Shown piece after piece: positions 21,874-32,009 of a stretch of 64,000 nucleotides of DNA. The stretch is from Pyropia haitanensis (lineage: Eukaryota; Rhodophyta; Bangiophyceae; Bangiales; Bangiaceae), in the NCBI GenBank assembly GCA_008729055.1, contig SDUX01000002.1, positions 5,731,874-5,795,873 of the forward strand, read 5' to 3'. Position 1 is the stretch's first letter. The number at the start of each line of letters is the position of its first letter. The notes below the pieces were generated by a model, which saw nothing but the letters and a program-made list of their open reading frames with translations, was not told the origin of the DNA and ran no database searches. A program made the position numbers and the translations under genes.

Positions 21874-22269
21874 CCTACACGGCGGCGGCAGCGTCGGCGG
21901 CGGCGGCGGCGGCGGCGGCGGAGTCGACGCCGACGGTGGGGCGGGGGGGGGGGGAAGGCGGAGGGTGGTGACGGCGTGCGCAGCCCGACGCCCCCGTCGG
22001 CGGGGCAGGGCACGATGGTCGCCGGTCCCGCGGGCAGGGCGGCAACGACCGGCGGGACCGCCGCGGCCGCCGCGGCGCCGACTGCCAGCGATGCAGCCCG
22101 GTCGCGCCGCCGCGCGGGCGCACCTTCCACCCGCCACGCGCGGTGCGGCAACGGAACCGATCCGTGGCGGCGCGCGGCGCGCCCCCCCTCCGCCGCTGGT
22201 GGAAGGCTTTACAGTGTGTCGCGGACCAGCTGCGGTCTGGCGCTGGGAGAGAGGGGGTGGGGGCAGGGT

Positions 22270-23120
22270 TGCAAGACATCAGTGAAATCATGCTCGGAAG
22301 CTTTGATTTCACTATAATTATCGTTCGTTTTAGTTTATAATTATAGAAACCATGAATTCTGCCACGTGTACATGTAGCCCCCAGTTCGAAGCACCCAATG
22401 TTGTGGAGACCAGGTGGTGGCAAGCACCGCCACGCTCGGCCGGAGAGAGGTCGTTCTCCAACGCGGCCAATATCCAGAGCAAGCGGCGCACGAAGCTGTC
22501 GTACACCACCCTCCACAAGCTGCTCTACTTTGCTTCAACTCGCGCGTGCTACCAGATCACGTGGACATGCCTGCCCGTGGCTCGTCGGAGCTCGGGTTGC
22601 TCAATGTTGAGCTGGAGGAGGTCGCAGATGAGCCAGAGGACGCCGGAGACGAAGAGCGGGAGGGCAGTGGTGGGGAGGGAAGTGGATAGAAAGACGTACG
22701 GAACGATGAAAGTGCTGGGGAGGATCGCGTGGAGGACCTGCTGGAACGGGCCACTCGTATATCAACTCGGCAGTCTAATAAATAGCTGCCGGCGCAGCGC
22801 GCGTCAGGCGGATACCGCGGCTGAGCAGCGCAACGGCGGCGGCGGCCGCTGTCGTGGTTGAGTCTAGGGGGTTGTCCTCCCGCAGCTTGCCGCGTCTGCA
22901 GACAGACCCCATCTGCCGCCGCACACGACCTAACGTGCGCCCGTACGGCGCGCCAGGCTTCACTACCGTGCTGTCACATGCTGTCCTGCGATCGGGTGCG
23001 CAATCCAACCTTGGAGATCGAGACACGTGGCGATCTCGTTCATAATTATGGATAGGCTTCCCATGATTTCGATGATTTCAGTGAATTCATTGCTATAATT
23101 ATAGAACTAAAATTTTCACC
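22270..23120 (+). mobile_element. AT-richer remnant of a hAT-type DNA transposon
   Basis: This ~850-bp block is clearly AT-richer than its surroundings. Both edges share related motifs: TATAATTATAGAA at 22336-22348 and 23094-23106, and TGAAATCATG...GGAAGC near 22282, found inverted near 23060-23080. Inside, 22400-22689 codes for the hAT C-terminal dimerisation region. The interior has otherwise lost coding ability, so the element is dead. The exact ends and target duplication could not be fixed. Confidence 0.5.
22400..22689 (+). pseudogene. hAT transposase C-terminal fragment
   Basis: The reading VVETRWWQAPPRSAGERSFSNAANI, then QSKRRTKLSYTTLHKLLYF, matches the hAT dimerisation motif (WW......S..ERSFS.AG.I...KR..L....V..L.F). 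After one frame change it continues FNSRVLPDHVDMPARG and an acidic tail (ELEEVADEPEDAGDEE) to a stop at 22689. The usual ~20 residues between WW and SERxFS are missing, and the catalytic N-terminal two thirds are absent. Nonfunctional. Confidence 0.72.
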
Positions 23121-23806
23121 CTCACAACCCTGGGTGGGGGAGGGAGGGGGGGGGTGGTTGCACCCGCGTCCCGTATGCAAACTGGGCCAAACCCCCCCCC
23201 CCCCCCCCCTCCCCCCCTTCCTATCTACCGCCGTGACGCAGTGGCGCCGCGAGCAATCCCTACGCGCGGGTGTCGGCGTGTAGATAGATAGGGATCACGC
23301 CGCGGCCGCCGGCGGCGCAGCCCAGTGGCGGCGCTGGCCGGGCGCGCCACCCCGCGGGCCGCGGCGGTCGCCTTCCGCCGGCTTCCAGCCCGCGCGCCGC
23401 CCATCGAGGCCGCGCCCCGATTCCGCCATCCCCTTCCCCGGCCCGCGCCGCTGCTGCTGCTGCCACCGCCGCCGCCGCCGCCGTCGCCGCCGCTGTGGGC
23501 GGCACCCCCCGCGGCGTGGGGTCCCACCTCGGCCCGCTCCCGCCTTCCTCCACCCCATTCCCCCGCCTCGCATTGCCCGGTTTCCGACTCACCGCAGCTG
23601 CCGATTTTCCTTCCCCCGCGTCCCGCTGCCCGCTCCGCGCGGCGCGCCCCTCCCATCCAGCTCCGCATCCCTTCTCCATTCTTCCCCCCCTCGTACCCTC
23701 TGCTTCCCTCCCCCTTCCCCCTTTGACCCTTCCCCTTCCCCTGTCGTCCCCGCCCCTTTCCCCCTAATTTTCCACCCCGCCCTTGGAGCGTTGCTCCCCG
23801 CCGGGG
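23121..23806. other. Upstream region of the prenyltransferase gene
   Basis: Contains a C run at 23191-23217, then GC-rich sequence turning pyrimidine-rich (CCCTTCCCCTTCCCC type) from about 23660 to the start codon, probably 5' UTR/promoter. No other gene seen. Confidence 0.4.
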
Positions 23807-24158
23807 ATGACCACCATGGGCGCCCCCCTCTGCCACCACCGGCACGCTGCCGCGGCGGCCGCCGCCCCCCTCACTCCCGCGGCGCTCGATCGGCGAGCCA
23901 CCGCCGCCGCCGCCGCCGCCGCCGCCACGCCGCCGCCGCCCGCCCGCCCCGCCGCCTCCGTACGGTGCCGGCCGGCGGCGTTTGTGGCGGCCGCCGCCGC
24001 TGCATCCGCGGCCGCCGCCGCCCCGCCGCCTCGTGGCTGCCGCGGCGCCCCGACCGGCCGGCCGCCCGTTGCCGTGGCGGCGGCCATGCCGCGGCGGCCG
24101 CCACGCGCGACCGCCGCCCGCGGGGGGGTGCTGCGGGGGGGTGCCGCGTGGCGGCGGG

Positions 24159-24191
<33 letters not shown>

Positions 24192-24450
24192 GCGGCGGCG
24201 GCGTCGGCGGTGGCAGCGGCGGCAGCGTGGCGGCGCGGCTGCCGTGGCGGCCGCCACCGCCGACGGCGGGGCGGTGGCCCCGTCGGTGGGCGGTGGTGGT
24301 GGCGAGCGACGCTGCCGCGCGGGGGGTGGCCGACGCGGCCGGCCGGCCAGACGAGGCGGCTGGTGGGAGCGGCGGCGGCGGCGGCGGCGGCAGTGGTGGT
24401 GGTGGTGTTGGTGGGCCCGCGCCCCCGCCGGCGGCAACCGCAGCGGCAGC

Positions 24451-24481
<31 letters not shown>

Positions 24482-25737
24482 GCCTCTGCTGGGTCGACCG
24501 CGGCGGCGGGCGCCCGGCGGGGCACCCCCGCGTTGCGCTTGGCACGCGGCCTGTGGCAGTTTACGCGCCCGCACACGCTCATCGGCACCTTCCTGTCGGT
24601 GGTGAGCCTGTCGGTGCTGGCGCTGCGGACGCCCACCACGCCCGCCGCGGCGGCTGCCGCCACCGCCGCCGCGTCGTCGGCGGGCGGCGCGTTTTTCCAC
24701 GCCGCGGCGGCACCACCAGCACCGCCGCTGGCCGCCGCCGCCGCCGCCGCCGCCTCCACCGCCGCCGCGGCGGCGGCCGCCTCTGGGGCGGCCGCGGCGT
24801 CGCCGCTGGCGGCGGCGGCGGCGGCGTTGGCGCGGCTCCCCCCCCCTTTTGGCCCGCCCTCGCCACCGCCCTCGTGCCCGCGCTGCTGCTCAACGTGTTT
24901 ATCGTGGGCCTCAACCAGCTGTGCGACGTCCCCATCGATGCGATCAACAAGCCCTTCCTGCCCCTCCCGTCGGGCGCGCTGTCCGTCCCCGCCGCCGCCG
25001 CGGCGGTCGGCGCGTGCCTGCTCGCGGGCGTTGCGATTGGCGCCGCCTCCCCGGCAACGACGCTCCCGCTGCAGGTGGTGCTGTACGCGTCGACCGCGCT
25101 CGGCGCGGCCTACTCGGCGCCGCCGCTGCGGCTCAAGCGGTGGGCCGTCGCCGCGTCGGCGTGCGTGCTCGCCGTGCGGGGGCTGCTGATCAACGCGGGC
25201 TTTTTCCTCCACATGCGCCTCGCGCTCGGCGCCGGCGCCGGCACCGCCGCGGTGGGCCCCGCCGGCGTGGCGGGGGCGGCGGCCCCGACCGCCGCCGCCG
25301 CGGCGGCGGCGTGGTCCCTCATGACGCCCGTCGCGACGGGCGCGTGTGCCTTTTTTGTCGGCTATGGCCTCCTCATCGCGCTGTTCAAGGACGTCCCAGA
25401 CGTGGCGGGCGACGCCGCCCACCACGTGCGGACGCTGTCGGTGCGCCTCGGCGCGCGGCGCGTGTTTTGGGGGTGCGTGTCGGGGCTGGCGGCGCTCTTT
25501 GGCGCCGCCGCCGTCGGGTGCGCGGCGGTCGTGCCGTCGCCGGTGGCGGCGGTGGGGCTCGCCGCCGCGCACGCGGCGGCGGCGGTGGGGGTCGTCGTCG
25601 CCGCACGGGGGGTGGACGTGGCCAAGGAGGGGGGGGGGGTCGCGCAGGGCGCCCCGGGCAGCGTGTCGCGCTACTACCTACGCGTCGTGTGGGTGTTGTT
25701 TTACCTCGAGTACCTGCTGCTGCCGTTTGGGGCGTGA
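23807..25737 (+). CDS. Homogentisate prenyltransferase (UbiA family; VTE2/HST type)
   Basis: UbiA-superfamily membrane prenyltransferase that condenses homogentisate with a prenyl diphosphate in tocopherol or plastoquinone synthesis at the plastid envelope. The core opens with RLARGLWQFTRPHTLIGTFLSV (about 24537-24600). The two Asp-rich metal/diphosphate motifs are NQLCDVPIDAINKP (24912-24953) and KDVPDVAGD (25387-25413). Helices such as LVPALLLNVFIVGL and ACAFFVGYGLLIALF lie around them, and the protein ends VSRYYLRVVWVLFYLEYLLLPFGA. The KD..D..GD second motif fits homogentisate phytyl/solanesyl transferases rather than chlorophyll synthase. About 230 residues of Ala/Gly/Arg-rich leader precede the core and presumably hold a transit peptide. 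Starts possible at 23807 or 23816 (CACCATGG). One frame change at the 9-C run 24838-24846 is probably a base-count error. Phytyl versus solanesyl preference cannot be read. Confidence 0.87.
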
Positions 25738-26501
25738 GGGGTGGTGCCGCGCGGGGGGGGCCTGCTGGGGCGGGAACCGTTTTTTTGTTTTTTTTGGTAG
25801 GGGGGGGGGGGGGGGGGGCGGGGGAGTGCGGGTTGGTGCACCGGTTTGGGGCCTGCCTGGTGGGGGTGGCGTGGCGGAGGTCGGGGGGCGGCGGGGAGGT
25901 GGGGGTGGGGAGGCGGCTTGTGCACAGGCGGCGCGATTGGTGGGGGGGGATAGTTGCAGGCGGGTCCGTCACCGTGACGGGAGCGGTGCGTTCGGCCCGC
26001 TCCGCGCGCGAGGACGGTGGACCGCGCTGTGTGACGGCGGGGCCACGAGGTCGTCGGGTGTCAACACCACGTGCAGCGGCGGGCCCCCTTCGAGCGGCGG
26101 CCGCGGCGACAGGTATTTGTCCGTCAACCGTTTAATGTAAGGTCGTACACAGACGGCCGTGGCCGAGCATTCGTCGTGCACAGACAGCCAGGGAGCAGGG
26201 GGTCATTCATGTAGGGATGCCAAAAGTGAGGCTGAGCAGAGGCGTCGTATGAGACCCGACCATGTTCTTTTCTCGCTCGAACCGTGTTGTACTTTCTCGC
26301 TGTATCCGTGTGTTCTCGCTCCAACAGCGAGTCTGTTCTCGTTATTTTTGTATGTCAGTCACAACAGAGTCCCTCGCGACGCCTGTCGGTTCGACATGCA
26401 CCCCATCCCGCCGGCCAACCAGGACACCCCGGCGGCGCCCACCCCGCGGCACCATACAGCGCGACACGGCCGCGTCCCCCCCGCCTCACCGCTGCCCACG
26501 G
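25738..26501. other. Spacer between convergent genes
   Basis: T-run (25780-25797) and an 18-G run (25801-25818) right after the prenyltransferase stop, probably 3' UTR. The 26110-26400 segment has near-even composition. No gene recognised. Confidence 0.4.
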
Positions 26502-27019
26502 TCAGGGCGGCAACCCGTAGATAGCCACATACGCCGACAGACGCGCGCGGAGGACGGTGATCGTGCCACGGTCGTCGAGGCCGCGGGCGCGGCACTCGTC
26601 GACCAGCCGCGCCCGGTTCAGCCGGCTCACCGCCAGCGACAGCCGCGGCCGGCCCCGCTGGACAACCATATCCTCCTCGCGCGCGGCGGCACGCGCGGCG
26701 GGGGGGGCGGCGGCGGCGGGGGGCGCGGCACCCGCGGCGGGGGTGCGTCCGCCGCAGCGGCGGCTGCCGCTCCGGCGCCCACCGCGGTCGACGACCAAGT
26801 CTGCGGCGGCCGGGGGCGTGCCGTGGGCGCGGCGGTGGCCACCACCGCCGGCGTCGCCGTCGCCGTCGCCGTCGCCGTCCGCGGCCGCTTCCGGGGGCGC
26901 CGCCCTGGCGGCTGCTGCCCGGGGGGGGCGTGCGGCGGCTCGCTGGCCGGCCGCGGCCAGCGGCTGTGGGGCCAGCCAAAGGGAAGCGACGCGGCCGCCT
27001 GGAAGGGCGGCGGCAGCAA

Positions 27020-27057
<38 letters not shown>

Positions 27058-27828
27058 TCGCGGTTGCGGTTGCCGTTGTTGTTGGCGTTGCCGGCGATAG
27101 CACCAGCGCCGGCGAGCGAGGCAGCACCCGCTGCAGGGGGCGTGGCAAGGACCGCACGGAGGGGGGGGTAGGAGCCGCCCCGAGGGCGGGGAGGGGGGTG
27201 GGGGCCGCCGTGCTCGACGCGCAAAGCCGGGTGGCGGAGGCGGAAAACGCGGGCACGCGGAGCACCGGCTCGGCGGCTGGGGGCGGCTCCGTGTGCGCTC
27301 GCACCGGCACGGGAGGGACGACCGGATGCGGCCAGGGTAGGACACCATCCGTTGGCGCGCTCACCGCGGCCGCGGGTGCCAGACGCGGCAGCCCTGCCGG
27401 GAGCGCTACTGTCCATCCTGCCGCCTTGTCCGTCACGCCCGCGTCGCGATGGCGGCTGTCCACCCTCGTGGGCGGCCTGACCAGCCGCGATGCGACAGCA
27501 TCGGCTGTTGGCCCCTCGGCGGCGGGCGGCCCGCCCAGACGCGGTCCGCCGGGGTCAGCCACCGCCGCCACCGCCACGCCAGGGACGGCGTCCGCCGGCA
27601 GGAGCGGCGGCATGGCGCCGTGTGGGCGGTGCGGGAGCGCCACTGGCAGAGGTGCCACCGGCGGTGGGGGTCCCCCCCCGACCTCCCCCTTCTCCTCTTC
27701 CTCCCGCCACGCAGTCACGGGCCGCGAAGGGAGCTTACCAAGGCGCTGCAGCCGCGGCAGCAGCCCCGATGGCGGAGTGGGCGGCAGCGTCAGGGGCGCG
27801 AGGAGCTCCACGCCACTGCCACCGCGGC

Positions 27829-27887
<59 letters not shown>

Positions 27888-28843
27888 GCACCCGTCTCAA
27901 TGGTCAGCCGCGGACGGGGCGGGCGCGACTGCCCGTCGCCAGCCGTCGGGGCGAGGGGAGGGGGGGGGGTGGGGCCCGCCGCCGCCGCTACTAGGGGAGG
28001 CTGCGGTCCGTCGAGCGGGGGGGGGTTGCCGACCGAGCCGGTGTGAGCGTGGCAGGTGGTGGTGGTGGCGACGGCGGCGGTGGTGCCGCCGGCACACGGC
28101 TCCCGCCGGTCGGCCGGCACGGGCGCGGCAGCGGCGGCGCCCGCCGCGTCGGCCACGACCGCTGGGGAGCGGCGGGACGAGGCGGTCCGGGAGCCCGCCG
28201 ATGGGGACGGCAGCGAGGGCAGCGACTGGGGCGACGCGCCAACCGCCGCGCCTGCTCGCCACGCGTCAGTCGCCGCCGCCGCCGCCGCAGGCCACGCGGC
28301 GTCGAGGGCGGGGAGGCGGGGCAGCACGCGCCGGTCGTGGCTGCTCGCCGGCGGCGGCAAGGCCACCGCGGCGGGCGGCGGCGGTGGGACCAGCACGGGT
28401 GGCGGCACGGGCTGGTGAAACAGCTGCAACATGGGGGCTGCGTCTTGAGGGAGGTCGAGGCCGCATGCGGTCCGCGCCGTCATACCCGACGGGAGCTCCC
28501 CAACCAGCGGGGGCGGCCGCCGCAGGGGCAGCGGGATGGGCAGCGATTGACTTGCGACGCCCATCAGCGTCAGGCCGTGGGCGGCCGAGGCAGTGGCCGT
28601 CGTAGTGGCAGTAGCAGAAGTAGCGGCAGTGGCAACGGGAGTGGCAGTAGCAGTGGTAGCGGGGGTGCCAGACGGAGCCACAGTGGCAGCGGCAAAGAGA
28701 GGAGCAGAAGTAGCGGCCGTCGTAGGCCTGGGCCATGGGGGAGGGTGTGGTTGTCCCACCCGCACCGACGCAGGCGGTGACGGGCACGGCAGCCGAGGCG
28801 ACCGTGGTGGGGAGCGGGGCGGAGGAGGCAGCAGCGGGGCCAT
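26502..28843 (-). CDS. SAP-domain protein, Pro/Ala/Thr-rich
   Basis: The only recognisable domain is a SAP motif at the C-terminus (about 26590-26510): RLNRARLVDECRARGLDDRG followed by TITVLRARLSAYV, matching the L..L...GL...G.K..L..RL pattern that binds AT-rich or scaffold DNA and occurs in nuclear chromatin, repair and RNA factors. A basic cluster (GRRPRKRPRT) further upstream could be a nuclear signal. The remaining ~700 residues are low-complexity Pro/Ala/Thr/Ser, with a few ordered bits (GLTLMGVASQSLPIPL, AAPMLQLFHQPVPPP). Start taken at Met 28843; a Met at 28908 is in another frame. One frame change near the G run 26701-26707 joins the SAP end to the main frame. Specific function not inferable. 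Confidence 0.6.
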
Positions 28844-31137
28844 CCGTCGGCCACACGCCCTCGCAGCGACGAGTGTCCCGCCCGCCGGCGTGTCAGCGCA
28901 GGTGTCATGACCCAACGGAGGGGGGGGGGTGAAAGCGGCGGTCTGCGGCGCGACGCGCGACGCGGGGGGGACTTTATGGGTCGGCGAGCTCTGCCGCCGC
29001 GCCCGCGCCGCGCCCGGTTACACCGGGCGGGCAGAGCAGCAAGGGGAGGGAGGGGCAGGGGGAAGGGGCGGGGTGGGGTCTAAAAATAGGACCCCTTCCG
29101 CCACGAGTACATTGTCACCGCTTCCGCCGTGCGGTCGCGGCTGACATGCCCCGGCTCGGCCACCGACGGGCGGGGCAGGCACGCGCGGCGGCACCGGCCG
29201 GGGCAGGGGGGTGGATGGCGACGAGGCGGGCCGCACGCGTCGGCGGGGGCGGCCAGGCACCCCGACCCGCGCCGTGGCCTTGCGCGTGCCAACGACCAAA
29301 ACAGCAACCCAGCCGGAGCACCGCGTCCATGGGGGTGAGCGCGGCAAATGATGCGAGAGCATGGATGAGGGAGGAAACAAAAAAAAGAATGGGGGGTGGG
29401 TGAGGGGGGTGGGGGGGGGAGGGGAGGTGGGGGGGGGGGGGGGGGGGGGGGAAGCGCGGGCGACCCACACTCCCTGCGGCGCTGCGGCAGGGGCGGCACC
29501 CAGCGCCGCCGCGGCGGCGACACGCCGCAGCAGCAGCGGGCGGCGGCACGTACCGCCACAGACGGTTGGCGGCGCCGCCCATGGGCGGCTTCCGCCGTAG
29601 GCTCCGAGGAGGGGGCGGCCAGAACAAAAGGGTGGGGACAGGGGCGGCCCGCCCGTTGCACCTGTGAGGAGACACGTACGGCGTCCGTCCCCCCCCTGCC
29701 CCCCCTCACGCGACGCGGAGCGCGTGGCGGCCGGCAAGGTGGGACGGCCCAATGCACAAAAACACCAAGACACGGGGCGAGAGAAGGCCGGGGGCGGAAC
29801 CGTCGACGGCGTGGGAGCCCCCCCCCATGCGGGGAGGTCCCCCCCCGCCAGCCCCCACCCCGTGGCCGCGGCGTGGCCGCGACACGCCTGTGACGGCGGC
29901 GGCGCGGCGGGGCAGGGGGTGACCGGTGCGCCTGTATGCGGTCGTCGGGCACCAAGAGGGGCACAAAGCAAAATTGCACATGACGAGCAGGGGCGCGACG
30001 TCAGGCGCCGCCGTCCCCGACGCGAGCCGCCCGCTGCTGCCCCGTCGCATCGTCCACCCCGCCCGCCCGCCACTCGCTTCCCCACCCTCGCCGCACCCCC
30101 AACTGCCGCCCGTCACGCGCGCTTCCCCTCCTCGCCCCACCGCCCTCCAGAACCTCCCAAACGGGCTCGCGACGTCGCACCGCCGCCGCGACAAGGCCGC
30201 CGGGCCGCGGCTCGACACCACCGCCTTGGCCGCCGTGCGCCCACTGGTAGACGGTCCTCGTCACGCGCCCACCGGGGGACAGTCCCCGCCATGCTCCCAC
30301 TGGCAGACGCCCGCCCCCCCCCTCCACACGCTGCGCACTACCCTCACCACGCTGGGCGGGACTCACACCCCTCCAGCCCCGCCACGCCGCGCGCCACCCC
30401 CCACGCCATGCCGCCCTCTACCCACCACCAGCGGCCCTGCCGCCGGGTACCCCCGCCGTGACGCACCCCACCCTGATCCCACCGACCTCCCCTCCCCCGC
30501 CCCCCCCCGAGAGCTCAACGACGACGAGGAGGAGGAGAGGGGGGCAGCCCAACCCCCCACGGACCACTCGGTCGCGTATCGACGCGCGCCGCGATAGCCC
30601 GGCAGCGGGGAAAGGGCTGGGCGGGCGGCGTCGTCGGGCGGTTGCACGCTGCTGCCGCCGCCGTGGGGCCCACCACGCCCATCTATCCGTGGGGCCCACC
30701 ACCGCCGCCAACGTCGAGGTCTGCTCCCCCCGCCCCTGCCCGGTGCCTTCCACACTGACCGCGGCCGGGGGAGGCGTCTGGACGACGGGATAGTGGGCGC
30801 GTCGCGCGCCGAGCTGCCGCCGCCGACAGGCACGCACGGCAGGCGGGGGGTGGACGAGAGGCGTGCTTCTCGCCCGTCGCCGCGCTCAAGGCGGCGAACC
30901 AGTTGCGGCTGACGACAAAGCGTCCTGGGCCGAGGGGCGTGCCCAGCACGCTGTAATGCCAAGGTCGCGATGACATGTATTTAAAAATTAGTGCACAGCA
31001 ACTTTATTATGTGACTCTTGTAAGAGTGGTGGGATTCAACAGCAAAAAACGCCCATAGATCAACATCCAGCCAACAAGACGCTGCTGAACGTCTCTATTA
31101 ACGCCGTCAAACATGAAAAACGAAAGTTGGAGTGTGC
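28844..31137. other. 2.3-kb region with no supportable gene
   Basis: 28844-30960 is GC-rich, with a G-run cluster at 29400-29450. Long overlapping open frames occur in several frames on both strands (for example minus 30085-29018) but contain only Pro/Arg/Ala-rich translations. From 30975 the sequence becomes AT-rich (ATGTATTTAAAAATTAGTG), leading to the tRNA-Arg gene. A 12-bp palindrome CTCTTGTAAGAG is at about 31015. Confidence 0.4.
31116..31120 (-). terminator. Pol III T5 terminator of tRNA-Arg
   Basis: TTTTT on the minus strand, 18-22 nt past the tRNA 3' end. Confidence 0.6.
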
Positions 31138-31233
31138 GAGCCTGGCAGGACTCGAACCTGCAATCTCTTGATCTCTCCGTGTATCGTAGTCAAGCGCGTT
31201 TCTTGATCACGTATCCAATTTTGCCACAGGCCC
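31138..31233 (-). tRNA. tRNA-Arg (ACG) with D-loop and anticodon-loop introns
   Basis: The minus strand gives acceptor GGGCCTG/CAGGCTC, anticodon arm CTTGA-CTACGA...A-TCAAG with ACG anticodon, variable AGATT, and T-arm GCAGG-TTCGAGT-CCTGC with intact B box. Two extra pieces must be removed to reach a 73-nt tRNA: 12 nt in the D-loop (31200-31211, CGTGATCAAGAA) and 11 nt at the canonical 37/38 site (31173-31183, TACACGGAGAG). The D-loop piece repeats GATCAAG, the 3' strand of the anticodon stem, so it can pair with CTTGA in the precursor. The D-stem is weak (two firm pairs). Intron edges could move by a base or so. Excision is inferred from the restored cloverleaf. Confidence 0.85.
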
Positions 31234-32009
31234 GTTGTGCGAGACGAGACTTTTGCACATTATTGTTCGTCATGTAAATTAAGGCTGCCAACTGGTGCAC
31301 CTGGGCTTCGTGCAGCATGCTTGGAAGCCAGCTCATGCGCGCTCCCGTGGAACACCTCCATGGAGGCCAGTGCTGTCGAGCCAAAGTCTGCCGCGTTACT
31401 ACGGAGGCCCCGGAACCTCTTTTGCTTTCGGTCACAAGGACTGGTTCCTTCTTCTTCCCGAGAGACGTCCGCGTTCTCTTCTCAGACACCTCCGCCAAGA
31501 GGTGCTCAGGGTCGCCAGCGTGCGGATCTTGGCGCCGAGCGGGCGCCTCCCCAATGGCCTGGTGGCCACTGGACCGCGCGGGTGACTGTCGCGGGTCTGT
31601 AGCGGCGGGTGGCCGCGGCGGCAGCCAACCGGGTCGCGGCGTCGACGCCGCCGCACTCACCTCCATATCAGCACCTCACGCGTTGAAAGAGCTGTGGCAC
31701 AGTCTCGCGCCCCGCCGCTGCGCCTGTCTGACATGGGGTGACTATTCACCCACCTTCCCCGCCCCTCGCCCCTCGCGAGCAAGCTGCCGCTGACAAGCCG
31801 CCTCGAGCAGGGGGTGGCCCTGCGGCGCGGCCCGCCCCCGCGCGGTAGCCTCCCCTCGCCGTCCGAAAAACAACAGAGGGTGCGTTCTACCAACCCGAAG
31901 AAGAGGTTCGCCGCGAGCCGCACAGCGCCCCCGCGCCCCTCTTTCGCTTTCAATGCGCGTCACTGATCCCGTCCCCTCCCCCCGCTGTTCAATGCGCATA
32001 GCTGACTCC
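31234..32009. other. Spacer; no gene supported
   Basis: Even composition near the tRNA, GC-rich toward 32 kb. A minus frame 31666-31190 (158 residues) runs into the tRNA gene and is not convincing. Nothing else recognised. Confidence 0.4.

Noticed and set aside
28915..30600. Long overlapping plus- and minus-strand frames as protein genes
   Set aside because: All are low-complexity Pro/Arg/Ala translations with no landmarks; in such GC-rich DNA open frames of 200-350 codons arise by chance.
31190..31666. A 158-residue minus-strand open frame
   Set aside because: It runs into the tRNA-Arg gene and has no recognisable features.
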